64,000 bases of DNA, taken from positions 124,001-188,000 of the forward strand of contig NZ_JASGBJ010000001.1 in the NCBI RefSeq assembly GCF_030053415.1. The letters are read 5' to 3'. Position 1 is the first letter of the stretch. Every line of letters begins with the position of its first letter. Below, in pieces: positions 38,036 through 46,364 of the stretch. The notes below the pieces were generated by a model. The model made no database searches. It saw only the letters and a list, made by a program, of their open reading frames with translations, and was not told the DNA's origin. Both the position numbers and the translations under genes were made by a program. This DNA is from Marinobacter sp. CHS3-4 (GTDB lineage: Bacteria > Pseudomonadota > Gammaproteobacteria > Pseudomonadales > Oleiphilaceae).

Positions 38036-39160
38036 TCATTCTTGGTTCTTGTAGTCGAAGATCTGCTTGGGCGTCACCATTTCACCGGTGTTATTGCCCC
38101 AGGCGTTACGCTCGTAGGTAATCACCGCCGCCAGATCCACTTCGCTCAACTGATTGCCAAAGGCCTGCATGGCCGTTCCGGCTGACCCGTTCACCACGAT
38201 ATCAATGTGGCCTTCCATATCCTCAAGCGCCATCTGGCTGCCTTTCAGAGCCGGGAAGGCGGGTGGCGCACCGGTGCCGTCAGGCTGGTGACAGGCCGCA
38301 CAGGCCGTGGCGTAGGCTTTTTCGCCCCGCTCCATCAGCTCGGCCATGGTCCAGTCTTTCTGAGTCAGTTCGCGCTCCGCCTCGGCAGCGGCGGTCTGCT
38401 CGTTGACCCAGGCGTCGTATTCTTCACGTGGTACGGCTTTAACCACCACGGGCATGAAGCCGTGTTTGACGCCACACAGTTCGGTGCACTGCCCACGGTA
38501 GATGCCGGGCTCGTCGACCTGGGTCCAGACTTCGTTGATGAAACCAGGAATCGCGTCTTTCTTGACGCCAAACTCCGGCACCCACCAGCTGTGGATCACG
38601 TCATTGGCTGTCAACAGGAGACGAACACGCGTGTTGGTCGGAATGACCATGGGATTATCCACATCGAGCAGATAATGCTCACTCTTTTCCGTGCGGTTGT
38701 AGATTTCGTCGTCGCTGGTCGAAATATTCGAGAAGTAACCGAATTCCTGGTCGATGTAGTCGTACTTCCAGCGCCATTGATAGCCGGTGACCTTGATATC
38801 AATCTCGGCTTCGGACGTGTCATACATATCCACCAGCGTGGCGGTGGCCGGGATGGCCATGACAACGAGGATCACCAGAGGGATGACCGTCCAGAGAATT
38901 TCCACCAGGGTGTTTTCGTGGAAATTGGCCGGTTTGCGGTCATCGGATTTCCGATGGGCAAAGATAGACCAGAACATGACCCCGAAAACGACGACGCCGA
39001 TGGCGACGCAAATCCACAGGATGGTCATGTGTAGGCTGAAAATTTCATTACTGGAGCTAGTGACCCCGGGGCTCATGTTCAGCGTCCAGTCCGCCAGGGA
39101 CACCGCTGGTAACATAAGTCCGCCCAAGAGAGCACCTGCCCGTCGAGCTTGCACGCGCAT
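38036..39160 (-). CDS. ctaC: Cytochrome c oxidase subunit II fused to cytochrome c (caa3-like)
   Basis: A 374-residue protein with a signal peptide (about 1-23), two membrane helices (about 41-65 and 84-110), a CuA domain and a C-terminal cytochrome c domain. CuA ligands are H190, C225, C229, H233 and M236. The heme c motif CAACH is at 287-291, and GTAMQAF probably holds the axial Met. The fusion marks a caa3-like or cyt-c-tailed aa3 oxidase. The ATG at 39160 gives the signal peptide and has GGAG seven bases upstream; a frame open to 39358 is not supported. Its promoter lies in the about 100 bases shared with the divergent MATE gene. Confidence 0.96.
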   Translation of the reverse strand: MRVQARRAGALLGGLMLPAVSLADWTLNMSPGVTSSSNEIFSLHMTILWICVAIGVVVFGVMFWSIFAHRKSDDRKPANFHENTLVEILWTVIPLVILVVMAIPATATLVDMYDTSEAEIDIKVTGYQWRWKYDYIDQEFGYFSNISTSDDEIYNRTEKSEHYLLDVDNPMVIPTNTRVRLLLTANDVIHSWWVPEFGVKKDAIPGFINEVWTQVDEPGIYRGQCTELCGVKHGFMPVVVKAVPREEYDAWVNEQTAAAEAERELTQKDWTMAELMERGEKAYATACAACHQPDGTGAPPAFPALKGSQMALEDMEGHIDIVVNGSAGTAMQAFGNQLSEVDLAAVITYERNAWGNNTGEMVTPKQIFDYKNQE

Positions 39161-39263
39161 ACTGTGTCTCCACAGAGTGTTATTCTTGTCGGATTTCGCG
39201 ACCAATCCCTCTGGTCTGAACAGCGCTCGCACACACTGTTCTTGCTCAGAGCGGAAGCCTGCT

Positions 39264-40736
39264 ATGGATAAAACAGGATCAAGTATAGGCACATATCGCA
39301 ACAATTCGAAAGTCCCTGAAACCATAATTGGACGAAAGAAGGACGTTTTTCTGAACAATCGACGCGATCAATCGATTATCACGGCTCTTGATTCGACAGA
39401 CCGCCGACTCTGGGCATTGGCCTGGCCCTTGATGCTCACCAATCTGACCGTGCCCTTGCTGGGGCTGGTAGATACTGCGGTGCTGGGACATCTGGAAAGC
39501 CCGGAATACCTTGGGGCCGTTGCCGTCGGTGCCAATCTGTTCAGCATCTTGTACTGGACGTTTGGATTCATGCGCATGGGCACGACCGGGCTGGCCGCCC
39601 AGGCGTGGGGAAAGCGGGATGAATTTGCCCAGGTAGCACTGCTACTGCGTTCCGTCCTTCTGGCAACAATCATAGGGTTGCTGCTGATTCTTTCCCACCA
39701 GCCGCTGATCAAGCTGGGCCTGGAACTGATGAACCCCAGCCAGCGTGTGGCAGAGTTAGCCTATGGCTATGCCAGCATCCGCATCTGGAGTGCGCCTGCC
39801 GTGCTGTGCCAGTACACCCTGGTGGGCTGGCTGATTGGCACTCAATCTCCCAAGGGCCCGATGCTGATGTTGATCGCTGCAAACGGACTCAACATTGTGC
39901 TGGATGTCGTGTTCGTGACCCTGCTGGGCTGGAACAGCGCCGGTGTTGCCATCGCCACCGTCATGGCGGAGTATTCTGCGGCAGGTGTCGGCTTCTATTT
40001 GGTTCTGAAAAAAATGCCAGCTGGCCAGACACTAACACGGGCGCTGATCGGCCAAATCACCGATTATCTCGGCATTCTTCAGGTCAACCGCTACATCATG
40101 GTTCGCACCATCGCGCTGCTGCTGGTGTTGGCCTTTTTCACCGCGCAGGGCGCGCGGCAGGGCGACACCATTCTCGCTGCCAACGCCGTGCTGATTACCT
40201 TTCTACTGGTAATATCCAACGGCCTGGACGGCTTTGCCAACGCAGCTGAAGCCCTGATCGGTGAAGCAGTTGGTCGGGGCAGCCGATCGCAGTTCAACGA
40301 TGTCTTTCGGGTGGCACTGCGCTGGTCCCTCTGGGGCTCTTTACTGTTTACCGCTGCCTTTGTTCTGGGCGGTCGTTGGTTGATCAGCCTGCTGACCAGT
40401 ATCCAGGAAGTGGAACAGACCGCCTGGGAATATCTGCCCTGGCTCTGGTCCTTGCCAATAGCTGCCGTTTGGGGGTTCCTGTTCGATGGCGTGTTCATTG
40501 GAGCCACTCGAACCCGTGACATGCAGAACACCATGCTGATCTCTGCGGGGCTGGTCTTTTTGCCGATCTGGTGGCTTACCACCGGATGGGGTAACCATGG
40601 CCTGTGGTTCGCACTGATCAGCCTGATGCTGGCCCGCGCGTTCACCATGGGCTGGCTATGCCTCCAGCACACCCGCCATGATCGATGGTTCGAGGGAAAC
40701 CGTCGGCGGCAGACCGCTGGAAACGCGGATGGTTAG
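39264..40736 (+). CDS. MATE family efflux transporter (DinF-like)
   Basis: A 490-residue membrane protein with 12 hydrophobic segments, of the DinF branch of MATE transporters, which expel drugs or metabolites using Na+ or H+. The first helix region is WALAWPLMLTNLTVPLLGLV. The ATG at 39264 adds about 45 hydrophilic residues before it, so the true start may be later or non-ATG. It is divergent from ctaC; upstream frames overlap ctaC and are not real. Confidence 0.9.
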   Translation: MDKTGSSIGTYRNNSKVPETIIGRKKDVFLNNRRDQSIITALDSTDRRLWALAWPLMLTNLTVPLLGLVDTAVLGHLESPEYLGAVAVGANLFSILYWTFGFMRMGTTGLAAQAWGKRDEFAQVALLLRSVLLATIIGLLLILSHQPLIKLGLELMNPSQRVAELAYGYASIRIWSAPAVLCQYTLVGWLIGTQSPKGPMLMLIAANGLNIVLDVVFVTLLGWNSAGVAIATVMAEYSAAGVGFYLVLKKMPAGQTLTRALIGQITDYLGILQVNRYIMVRTIALLLVLAFFTAQGARQGDTILAANAVLITFLLVISNGLDGFANAAEALIGEAVGRGSRSQFNDVFRVALRWSLWGSLLFTAAFVLGGRWLISLLTSIQEVEQTAWEYLPWLWSLPIAAVWGFLFDGVFIGATRTRDMQNTMLISAGLVFLPIWWLTTGWGNHGLWFALISLMLARAFTMGWLCLQHTRHDRWFEGNRRRQTAGNADG

Positions 40737-40811
40737 ACCGGCAAGCGATGCGGGCAGACCGGGGAATCTGGTCTACACTTGAGGGAAAAGCAGCTGGCTG
40801 AGGTACCGCGT

Positions 40812-41546
40812 GTGCCCCGCCTGCGACCAGTGAACTGGCTCCTGACTGCGGGAGGCGCCTTGCGACCCCATTCCGTTGAGACATTGGCATTCCCCGAAAT
40901 GACACCAAAGGCCGTGCTAGACATTATCGACCAGGCCAGGCGCCAGGAAGCACGCTCTGGCAGCTTCCTCAGGCAGATGCAGGAAAGGGCCACCTCTTTG
41001 CCATCTACCATTGTGATCGAGGAATACCAGCCCGCCAGTTGCCTGTTTCAGTTCGCGCTAGAATATATAGAGATGGCGCCGCGCCTTATAGAATGCGTAG
41101 AAGCCTGCGCCAACGAGGCCGGAAAGTCTGATCTTTTTTCCCCGTTTATCAAGGCCGCCATCGGTTACTTTACTCAGCCCTCTGTCCTGCTGGTACGCTA
41201 TGACGGGCTGGGTGGGCTATTAATCCGCGCCTACCTTTGCCACCGACTCATGGAAGAGATGTGCGAAAACAATCGCTGTACACGGGCCAGTGAACTTGTG
41301 GACGTGGAGGCAACCCGGGCAAACCTGCTGGCTCATCAGTTGATCGGCGAGCCCTTCGCGAATGAACTTGACGAGTCAATCACTGTCACGGTGCTTCAGA
41401 TTGCCGGTTCACCGGACTATTATGAATTGAATCTGGATCCATTTGTTGAACAGACGAGGAACACTGCGTGGGACTGGATGAAACAGTATTGGGATAACCT
41501 GCTGGATCGCAATCACATTCGCCTCTCCCTGGGAGGCCTCGAGTAG
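40812..41546 (+). CDS. Protein of unknown function
   Basis: A 244-residue soluble protein that I do not recognise, with many acidic and Leu residues, probably mostly helical, with no signal peptide or membrane segment. Cysteines are scattered (CLFQ, ECVEACANE, LCHRL, MCENNRC) but not in a clear metal motif. I start it at GTG 40812 because TGAGGT lies eight bases upstream; a TTG at 40779 would add 11 residues. It is 26 bases before the cupredoxin gene and could be the first gene of that operon. Confidence 0.72.
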   Translation: MPRLRPVNWLLTAGGALRPHSVETLAFPEMTPKAVLDIIDQARRQEARSGSFLRQMQERATSLPSTIVIEEYQPASCLFQFALEYIEMAPRLIECVEACANEAGKSDLFSPFIKAAIGYFTQPSVLLVRYDGLGGLLIRAYLCHRLMEEMCENNRCTRASELVDVEATRANLLAHQLIGEPFANELDESITVTVLQIAGSPDYYELNLDPFVEQTRNTAWDWMKQYWDNLLDRNHIRLSLGGLE

Positions 41547-41572
41547 TCAACACGTGAGTGGTATTTCCAGAT

Positions 41573-42229
41573 ATGTTCAGAACGTTAGTAGCTCTGGCGT
41601 GGCTTGCCCTGTATTCCGGAATGGCAACCGCCGCTTCGTCCGAACTTTCCATCACGGTGATGGATGCCAGGACAGGTGACCCCGTCGCCGATGCACGCAT
41701 CATCGCGACCAATGGGCCACCGGCAAGCCCCGTCAGTACCGAAATGGTCCAGAAAAATCGGCAGTTCCAGCCCCACACTCTGCTGGTCGCCAAAGGCTCG
41801 GAAGTGAATTTCCCGAATAAAGACGCGACCCAACATCATGTTTATTCTTTTTCACCCGCCAAATCGTTCAATCTTGAGCTGTTTGCGGACCAGCCTGAAG
41901 CGCCCATCGTTTTCGACAAAACCGGCATTGTCGAAGTCGGATGCAACATTCATGACCAAATGCAGGGATTCATCGTGGTCACTGACAGTGACCTGACGGC
42001 ACAGACGGATGACACCGGTAATGCCAGTCTGTCGCTGCCGGAAACCCTCGCGACTGGAGACCTGAAGCTTCAGTTATGGCACCCCAGGCTGACTGACGTG
42101 ACGCAAATGGTCGAGCTCACCCTCAACCTGCCTTCAGACAATCCGGTTGAACTCACACTTGAACTGTCACCCGAACCCCCGAAAACCGGGCGCCTGGATA
42201 GTCTTCAGAATCGCTACCGGGATCTTTGA
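41573..42229 (+). CDS. Periplasmic cupredoxin-like protein (methylamine-utilisation type)
   Basis: A 218-residue exported protein. A signal peptide (about 1-21) is followed by a short beta-rich domain, then a plastocyanin-like fold with possible type-1 copper ligands H88 or H89, C124, H127 and M130 (GCNIHDQM). The C-terminal part resembles a carboxypeptidase-regulatory-like beta sandwich. Such proteins are often annotated as methylamine utilisation proteins, but no methylamine genes are here. The ATG at 41573 is preferred to a GTG at 41558 since it starts the signal peptide. The stop overlaps the next gene (TGATG). Confidence 0.88.
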   Translation: MFRTLVALAWLALYSGMATAASSELSITVMDARTGDPVADARIIATNGPPASPVSTEMVQKNRQFQPHTLLVAKGSEVNFPNKDATQHHVYSFSPAKSFNLELFADQPEAPIVFDKTGIVEVGCNIHDQMQGFIVVTDSDLTAQTDDTGNASLSLPETLATGDLKLQLWHPRLTDVTQMVELTLNLPSDNPVELTLELSPEPPKTGRLDSLQNRYRDL

Positions 42230-44604
42230 TGGTGAAAGGCAACCGAATCGGATTCAGGGGCAGACTTGTCTCAGCCATGGTCGGGCTGGTGGCGATCGTC
42301 AGTGTCGCCATTGGTGCACTGATGATGCTGTACCTGTTCGAAGATGAACAATCCCGAGCTCTCGAACAACTGAATCTGGGCGAGCGGGTAGCCGCCGAAA
42401 TCCTGGAACGTCGCACCAGCCTGATCCTTTCCCGCCTCGACGTCGTCGTCCAGGACTTCGGCTTTCGTTCGGCCCTGGCCAGCCAGGACAGGCCAACTGC
42501 GGATAGCGCCCTGGAAAATCAGAGCAGACGGGTTGGCGCTGAATTCTCAATGATTCTGAACATCGATAACAAGATACTGGCAACCGCAGACGAGCCTCCT
42601 TCCAGCCTGGCAGATCGTGCCGAAACCGCGAATCTGTTGTCTGAAGCACAAGTGAACGGATTCGCAAGCCAGGTCACCCTGGTGGAAAATCAAGCCATAG
42701 AGCTGGTCACCCTGCCGGTGGAGGCGCCGGGGCTGCGGGCCCAACTGATCGCCGGTTTCCGTTTGGGCGATGAAGTAGCAACCATCATCGAAAAACTCAG
42801 CGGCACGGAGGTTCTGTTCCGCGCGCGCGACGGAAGCGACGAATCCTTCCAGTTCATATCGGGCGCCGCGGCCATCGAAGACGACCGGCTAACTGAACTG
42901 AACCGCATGGCCAGCGGCCAGAAAAGTGAAGCCAAATTCGTCAGCAGCCAACATTACTTTACCCGGATTGTAGAGTTGGGCGGAGAATCCGAAAAAGAGC
43001 TGCAGCTGCTGCTGTTGATCAATCGGGATGCCAGCCTTCAGGCCTATTACCAGCGCGCTATCGAAATTTTGTTACTGGTGAGCGGTGTTCTGGTTCTGGC
43101 GGCATTGATTGCGCTTATCATCGCCCGAAGTCTTGGCCATCCGGTCCTACGACTCGCGAACTACGCCAAGGCCATAGGTGAAGGCCAGTCGCCGGAGCCG
43201 CCCCAGGTGAGGGTTGGCGGAGAGCTGGCACAGCTTCGACAGGCGCTGGGCGACATGTTGGTCAAGCTCAAGGATCGGGAAGAACAGATTCGCTTCGCCG
43301 CCAGTCATGATGAAATTACAGACCTGCCAAACGCCAACGCTTTTTTCGATCAGGTCCGTGAGGGCCTACAAAAAAAACGGTCCTACCGGTTATACGGGCT
43401 TCGCATCCGCGACCTTTCAAATATCAACGACACCCTGGGTCTTGCTTTCGGTGATCAGGTCCTGTGTGCCGTGTCAGAGCGACTGGCCCAGGCGCTGCCC
43501 CAGGATACGGAGATTGCTCGTACTGGTGGCCGGGAATTTCTGATACTCAGCGACAGCACGAACGAACGTGATCTGGAACCGCAGATACTGGCACTGCTTG
43601 ATACGGCGAAAGCACCGATCATCATCAACAAAACGCCGTTCTCGCTGCATTGCACCATTGTGTCCATGCGGTTGCCTGAAGACGCCGAGGATACGGATCA
43701 ACTTCGGCGAAGACTGAATCTGACCTTCGAGCTGGCCCAAAGCAACCGCCATCAGATTACCCACTACCAGCCTGGTCGCGACGAGGATCATCTTCGCGAA
43801 CTGCAGATCATTTCCGATCTGACCGCAGCGATTGCCGACAAAGGGCTGAAAATGAACTATCAGCCGCAACTCCGGATGTCTGACGGCCAACCGCTTCAGG
43901 TGGAAGCCCTGGTTCGCTGGATTCACCCCGAGCTGGGTTTTATATCGCCCGAGGAGTTCATTTTTCTGGCCGAACAATCTGGCCAGATCACCGACCTGAC
44001 TCGGTACGTGTTGCACCAGGTAGCGGAGGATGCCGGCCACTGGCACGCGACCGGATTGGACATCGGCGTTGCCATCAACCTTTCCGCGCTGGACCTGACC
44101 CGCGGTAACCTCGCATCCGAGGTCGCAGACGCGTTTTCTGACTGGCGTTTGCCCATGTCCCGCATCACTCTGGAAGTCACTGAGAGCGCGTTGATGGACG
44201 ATCCTGAATCCGCGCTAGGTACCCTGGAAAGGTTACGCGATCTTGGGGTTCATCTTTCTGTGGACGATTTCGGAACCGGTTACTCATCGCTCTCTCAGCT
44301 ACGAAAGCTGCCCGTTCAGGAACTTAAAATTGATAAATCCTTTGTGCTTCAGCTCAATTGTGAACCTCAGGATCAACTGATTGTGAAATCCACCATTGAT
44401 ATGGCTCACGGGCTGGACCTGAAGGTGGTTGCTGAAGGTATTGAAAACCGGGAAACCTGGCATCTACTCAAAAGTTGGGGCTGCGAGACGGGTCAGGGCT
44501 TCTATATGAGCCGGCCGGTAGCGGCGGCCGACCTTGAGGCCACGCTGGACGCTCTCCGGGAAATGAAGCCCGAATTGGACCATGCAGGAGAAACCAGTTC
44601 ATGA
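42229..44604 (+). CDS. Membrane sensor with HAMP, degenerate GGDEF and EAL domains; probable c-di-GMP phosphodiesterase
   Basis: A 791-residue inner-membrane protein. Helices at about 14-36 and 279-300 enclose a periplasmic sensor domain of about 240 residues, followed by HAMP (about 300-350), GGDEF (about 355-515) and EAL (about 525-785). The GGDEF signature is GGREF (433-437), so cyclase activity is probably lost. The EAL site looks intact: EALVRW (559-564), NLSALDL, EVTES, DDFGTGYSSL, KIDKS and EGIEN. It should hydrolyse c-di-GMP in response to a periplasmic signal, perhaps passed by the cupredoxin or globin of the operon. Coupled to both neighbours by TGATG and ATGA overlaps. Confidence 0.93.
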   Translation: MVKGNRIGFRGRLVSAMVGLVAIVSVAIGALMMLYLFEDEQSRALEQLNLGERVAAEILERRTSLILSRLDVVVQDFGFRSALASQDRPTADSALENQSRRVGAEFSMILNIDNKILATADEPPSSLADRAETANLLSEAQVNGFASQVTLVENQAIELVTLPVEAPGLRAQLIAGFRLGDEVATIIEKLSGTEVLFRARDGSDESFQFISGAAAIEDDRLTELNRMASGQKSEAKFVSSQHYFTRIVELGGESEKELQLLLLINRDASLQAYYQRAIEILLLVSGVLVLAALIALIIARSLGHPVLRLANYAKAIGEGQSPEPPQVRVGGELAQLRQALGDMLVKLKDREEQIRFAASHDEITDLPNANAFFDQVREGLQKKRSYRLYGLRIRDLSNINDTLGLAFGDQVLCAVSERLAQALPQDTEIARTGGREFLILSDSTNERDLEPQILALLDTAKAPIIINKTPFSLHCTIVSMRLPEDAEDTDQLRRRLNLTFELAQSNRHQITHYQPGRDEDHLRELQIISDLTAAIADKGLKMNYQPQLRMSDGQPLQVEALVRWIHPELGFISPEEFIFLAEQSGQITDLTRYVLHQVAEDAGHWHATGLDIGVAINLSALDLTRGNLASEVADAFSDWRLPMSRITLEVTESALMDDPESALGTLERLRDLGVHLSVDDFGTGYSSLSQLRKLPVQELKIDKSFVLQLNCEPQDQLIVKSTIDMAHGLDLKVVAEGIENRETWHLLKSWGCETGQGFYMSRPVAAADLEATLDALREMKPELDHAGETSS

Positions 44605-45482
44605 GACTACTCGCTTTGACCATCGTCGCGGGTTGCCTGACGCTACCAGCGGTGGCCAGCGCGGATGTCGGCAGCCGTCTTTGGGCAACCGGAGGCGTGA
44701 CCTCAATCGAAGGCAGTGCCGGCGGTGGCCTGTCGCCATGGGCTTTACTGAACGGCTACGCCAGCGATGAAGAGTGGGGCGGTACTGTCACACTGTCACG
44801 CGCAGTCACCGATGACTATTCACTGGATGTTACCGGGGCAGGGCTAACCTGGCAGAACCGGGTAGAGCTGACGTTTGCACGGCAGACTCTCGATCTGGAC
44901 TCTCTGGTATTCCCGTTGAGCAATGCTGGGCTGGACGAAGACGAGCTGACCCAGGACATCTGGGGACTGAAACTCAGGTTGATTGGCGATGTGCTTTATT
45001 CACCCTGGGGGCAATGGTCTGCAGGATTCCAGTACAAAAAGAACCGGGAATACGCGGTCCCCGAGTTCGTGCAGTCACAGGACGAAACGGGAACCGACTT
45101 TTACGCCAGTGGCAGCAAGCTCTTCTTCGCAGCCATTGCCGGCCGCAACTTGCTGGTCAACGGGACGGTTCGCGCGACCAAAGCCAACCAGGGTGGGCTT
45201 CTGGGTTTTGGCGGTGACAAAAATGACAGCTATGAAGCCATGGCCGAAGGCAGCGTCAGCCTGTTCCTGACCCGTCAGTGGCTTGTTGGTGTCGAGTATC
45301 GCCAGAAACCCGATAACCTCGGATTCGCGAAGGAAGAAGACTGGTGGGACGTTTTCATTGCCTGGGTGCCGGATCGCCGGGTCTCCGTGACAGCTGCCTA
45401 TGTCGATCTGGGTGAGGTTGCGGACATCGCCGATCTCGGCAACCAGAAGGGCGCTTACCTGTCCGTGCAAGCCAGTTTCTGA
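44601..45482 (+). CDS. DUF3034 outer-membrane beta-barrel-like protein
   Basis: A 293-residue exported protein with a signal peptide (about 1-22, ending VASA), alternating polar and hydrophobic beta strands rich in Gly, Trp and Tyr, and a C-terminal Phe, all typical of an outer-membrane barrel. It fits the DUF3034 family, whose function is unknown. The ATG overlaps the phosphodiesterase stop (ATGA). It may be a channel or an outer-membrane sensor part for the operon. Confidence 0.87.
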   Translation: MRLLALTIVAGCLTLPAVASADVGSRLWATGGVTSIEGSAGGGLSPWALLNGYASDEEWGGTVTLSRAVTDDYSLDVTGAGLTWQNRVELTFARQTLDLDSLVFPLSNAGLDEDELTQDIWGLKLRLIGDVLYSPWGQWSAGFQYKKNREYAVPEFVQSQDETGTDFYASGSKLFFAAIAGRNLLVNGTVRATKANQGGLLGFGGDKNDSYEAMAEGSVSLFLTRQWLVGVEYRQKPDNLGFAKEEDWWDVFIAWVPDRRVSVTAAYVDLGEVADIADLGNQKGAYLSVQASF

Positions 45483-45498
45483 ATTCCCGGAGGACACC

Positions 45499-45945
45499 AT
45501 GAAGCCGATTAATCCGATGACCCTCACCCTGTTTTTGCTGGCAGTCCTCACAATCGGAGGCTGCCAGACCACCAATAGCGCTGACCCTTCAGGTAATCTT
45601 TACGAGCAACTCGGAAAGCGCTCTGGTATCGCCGACATCGTCGAGGACTTGTTGTATCTGATTGTGGAGGACGATCGAATCAACGATCATTTTGCCGGCA
45701 TTGACGTGAAGGAATTTCACACCAACCTCACCGACCAGCTCTGCAATGTCAGCGGAGGCCCCTGCACCTACACCGGCCGTAATATGCGCGAGAGCCATGC
45801 CGACATGAACATTACAGACACCGAATTCAACGCTCTGGCAGAAAACCTGATTCTGGCCATGGAAGAGAATGGGGTGCCCTCCAGCGCCCAGAACAGACTG
45901 ATAGAACGCCTGGTCCCTATGTATCCTGACATCCGTAACCTATAA
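45499..45945 (+). CDS. Lipoprotein group-1 truncated haemoglobin
   Basis: A 148-residue protein. A lipoprotein signal with lipobox IGGC (acylated C22) is followed by a group-1 truncated globin (about 33-145). The hallmark DQLCNVSGGPCTYTGRNM is present and the probable heme-ligand His is H100 (RESHADM). Being a lipoprotein, it should sit in the periplasmic membrane face, unusual for a globin, where it could bind O2 or NO. A GGAGG ribosome site lies six bases before the ATG, 16 bases after the DUF3034 gene. Confidence 0.92.
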   Translation: MKPINPMTLTLFLLAVLTIGGCQTTNSADPSGNLYEQLGKRSGIADIVEDLLYLIVEDDRINDHFAGIDVKEFHTNLTDQLCNVSGGPCTYTGRNMRESHADMNITDTEFNALAENLILAMEENGVPSSAQNRLIERLVPMYPDIRNL

Positions 45946-45970
45946 CTCACTGCTTATTGGAGCCCACATT

Positions 45971-46357
45971 TTGTTGGAAAATGCTGACCTCGGAAAACTG
46001 ATCGTTCGACTCACCCTGGGCGGACTTCTCCTGTTTCACGGTATTGCCAAGGTGTTCCACGGTGTCGGATTTATCGAAGGTCAGTTGGCCAGCCACGGAC
46101 TTCCCACGTTTCTGGCCTACGGCGTGTTCATTGGGGAACTGTTGGCACCCTTGATGGTGATACTGGGATATCAGACGCGAATCGGCGCGCTGATTATTGT
46201 CTTCAATATGCTGGTGGCGATTGCACTGGTGCACTCGGGAGAGCTGCTGTCACTGAGCCAGTCGGGTGGCTGGGCGCTTGAGCTTCAGGGTTTCTTCCTG
46301 TTTATCGCGATTAGCGTCATTTTTCTGGGCCCGGGTCGCTACAAGCTGAAAAACTGA
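45971..46357 (+). CDS. DoxX family membrane protein
   Basis: A 128-residue protein with four membrane helices of the DoxX/DoxD family (LTLGGLLLFHGIAKVFHG at the start, FIGELLAPLMVILG in the second). Members are linked to quinone-dependent or thiosulfate oxidation and redox stress. The start is a TTG at 45971 with GGAG (45959-45962) eight bases before; no in-frame ATG fits. It is the last gene of the operon and converges on the 7TM diguanylate cyclase with a gap of seven bases. Confidence 0.9.
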   Translation: MLENADLGKLIVRLTLGGLLLFHGIAKVFHGVGFIEGQLASHGLPTFLAYGVFIGELLAPLMVILGYQTRIGALIIVFNMLVAIALVHSGELLSLSQSGGWALELQGFFLFIAISVIFLGPGRYKLKN

Positions 46358-46364
46358 TGGGCTG

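Noticed and set aside
39161..39358. N-terminal extension of oxidase subunit II
   Set aside because: The signal peptide begins at the ATG 39160 with its own GGAG site; the extension overlaps the divergent promoter region.
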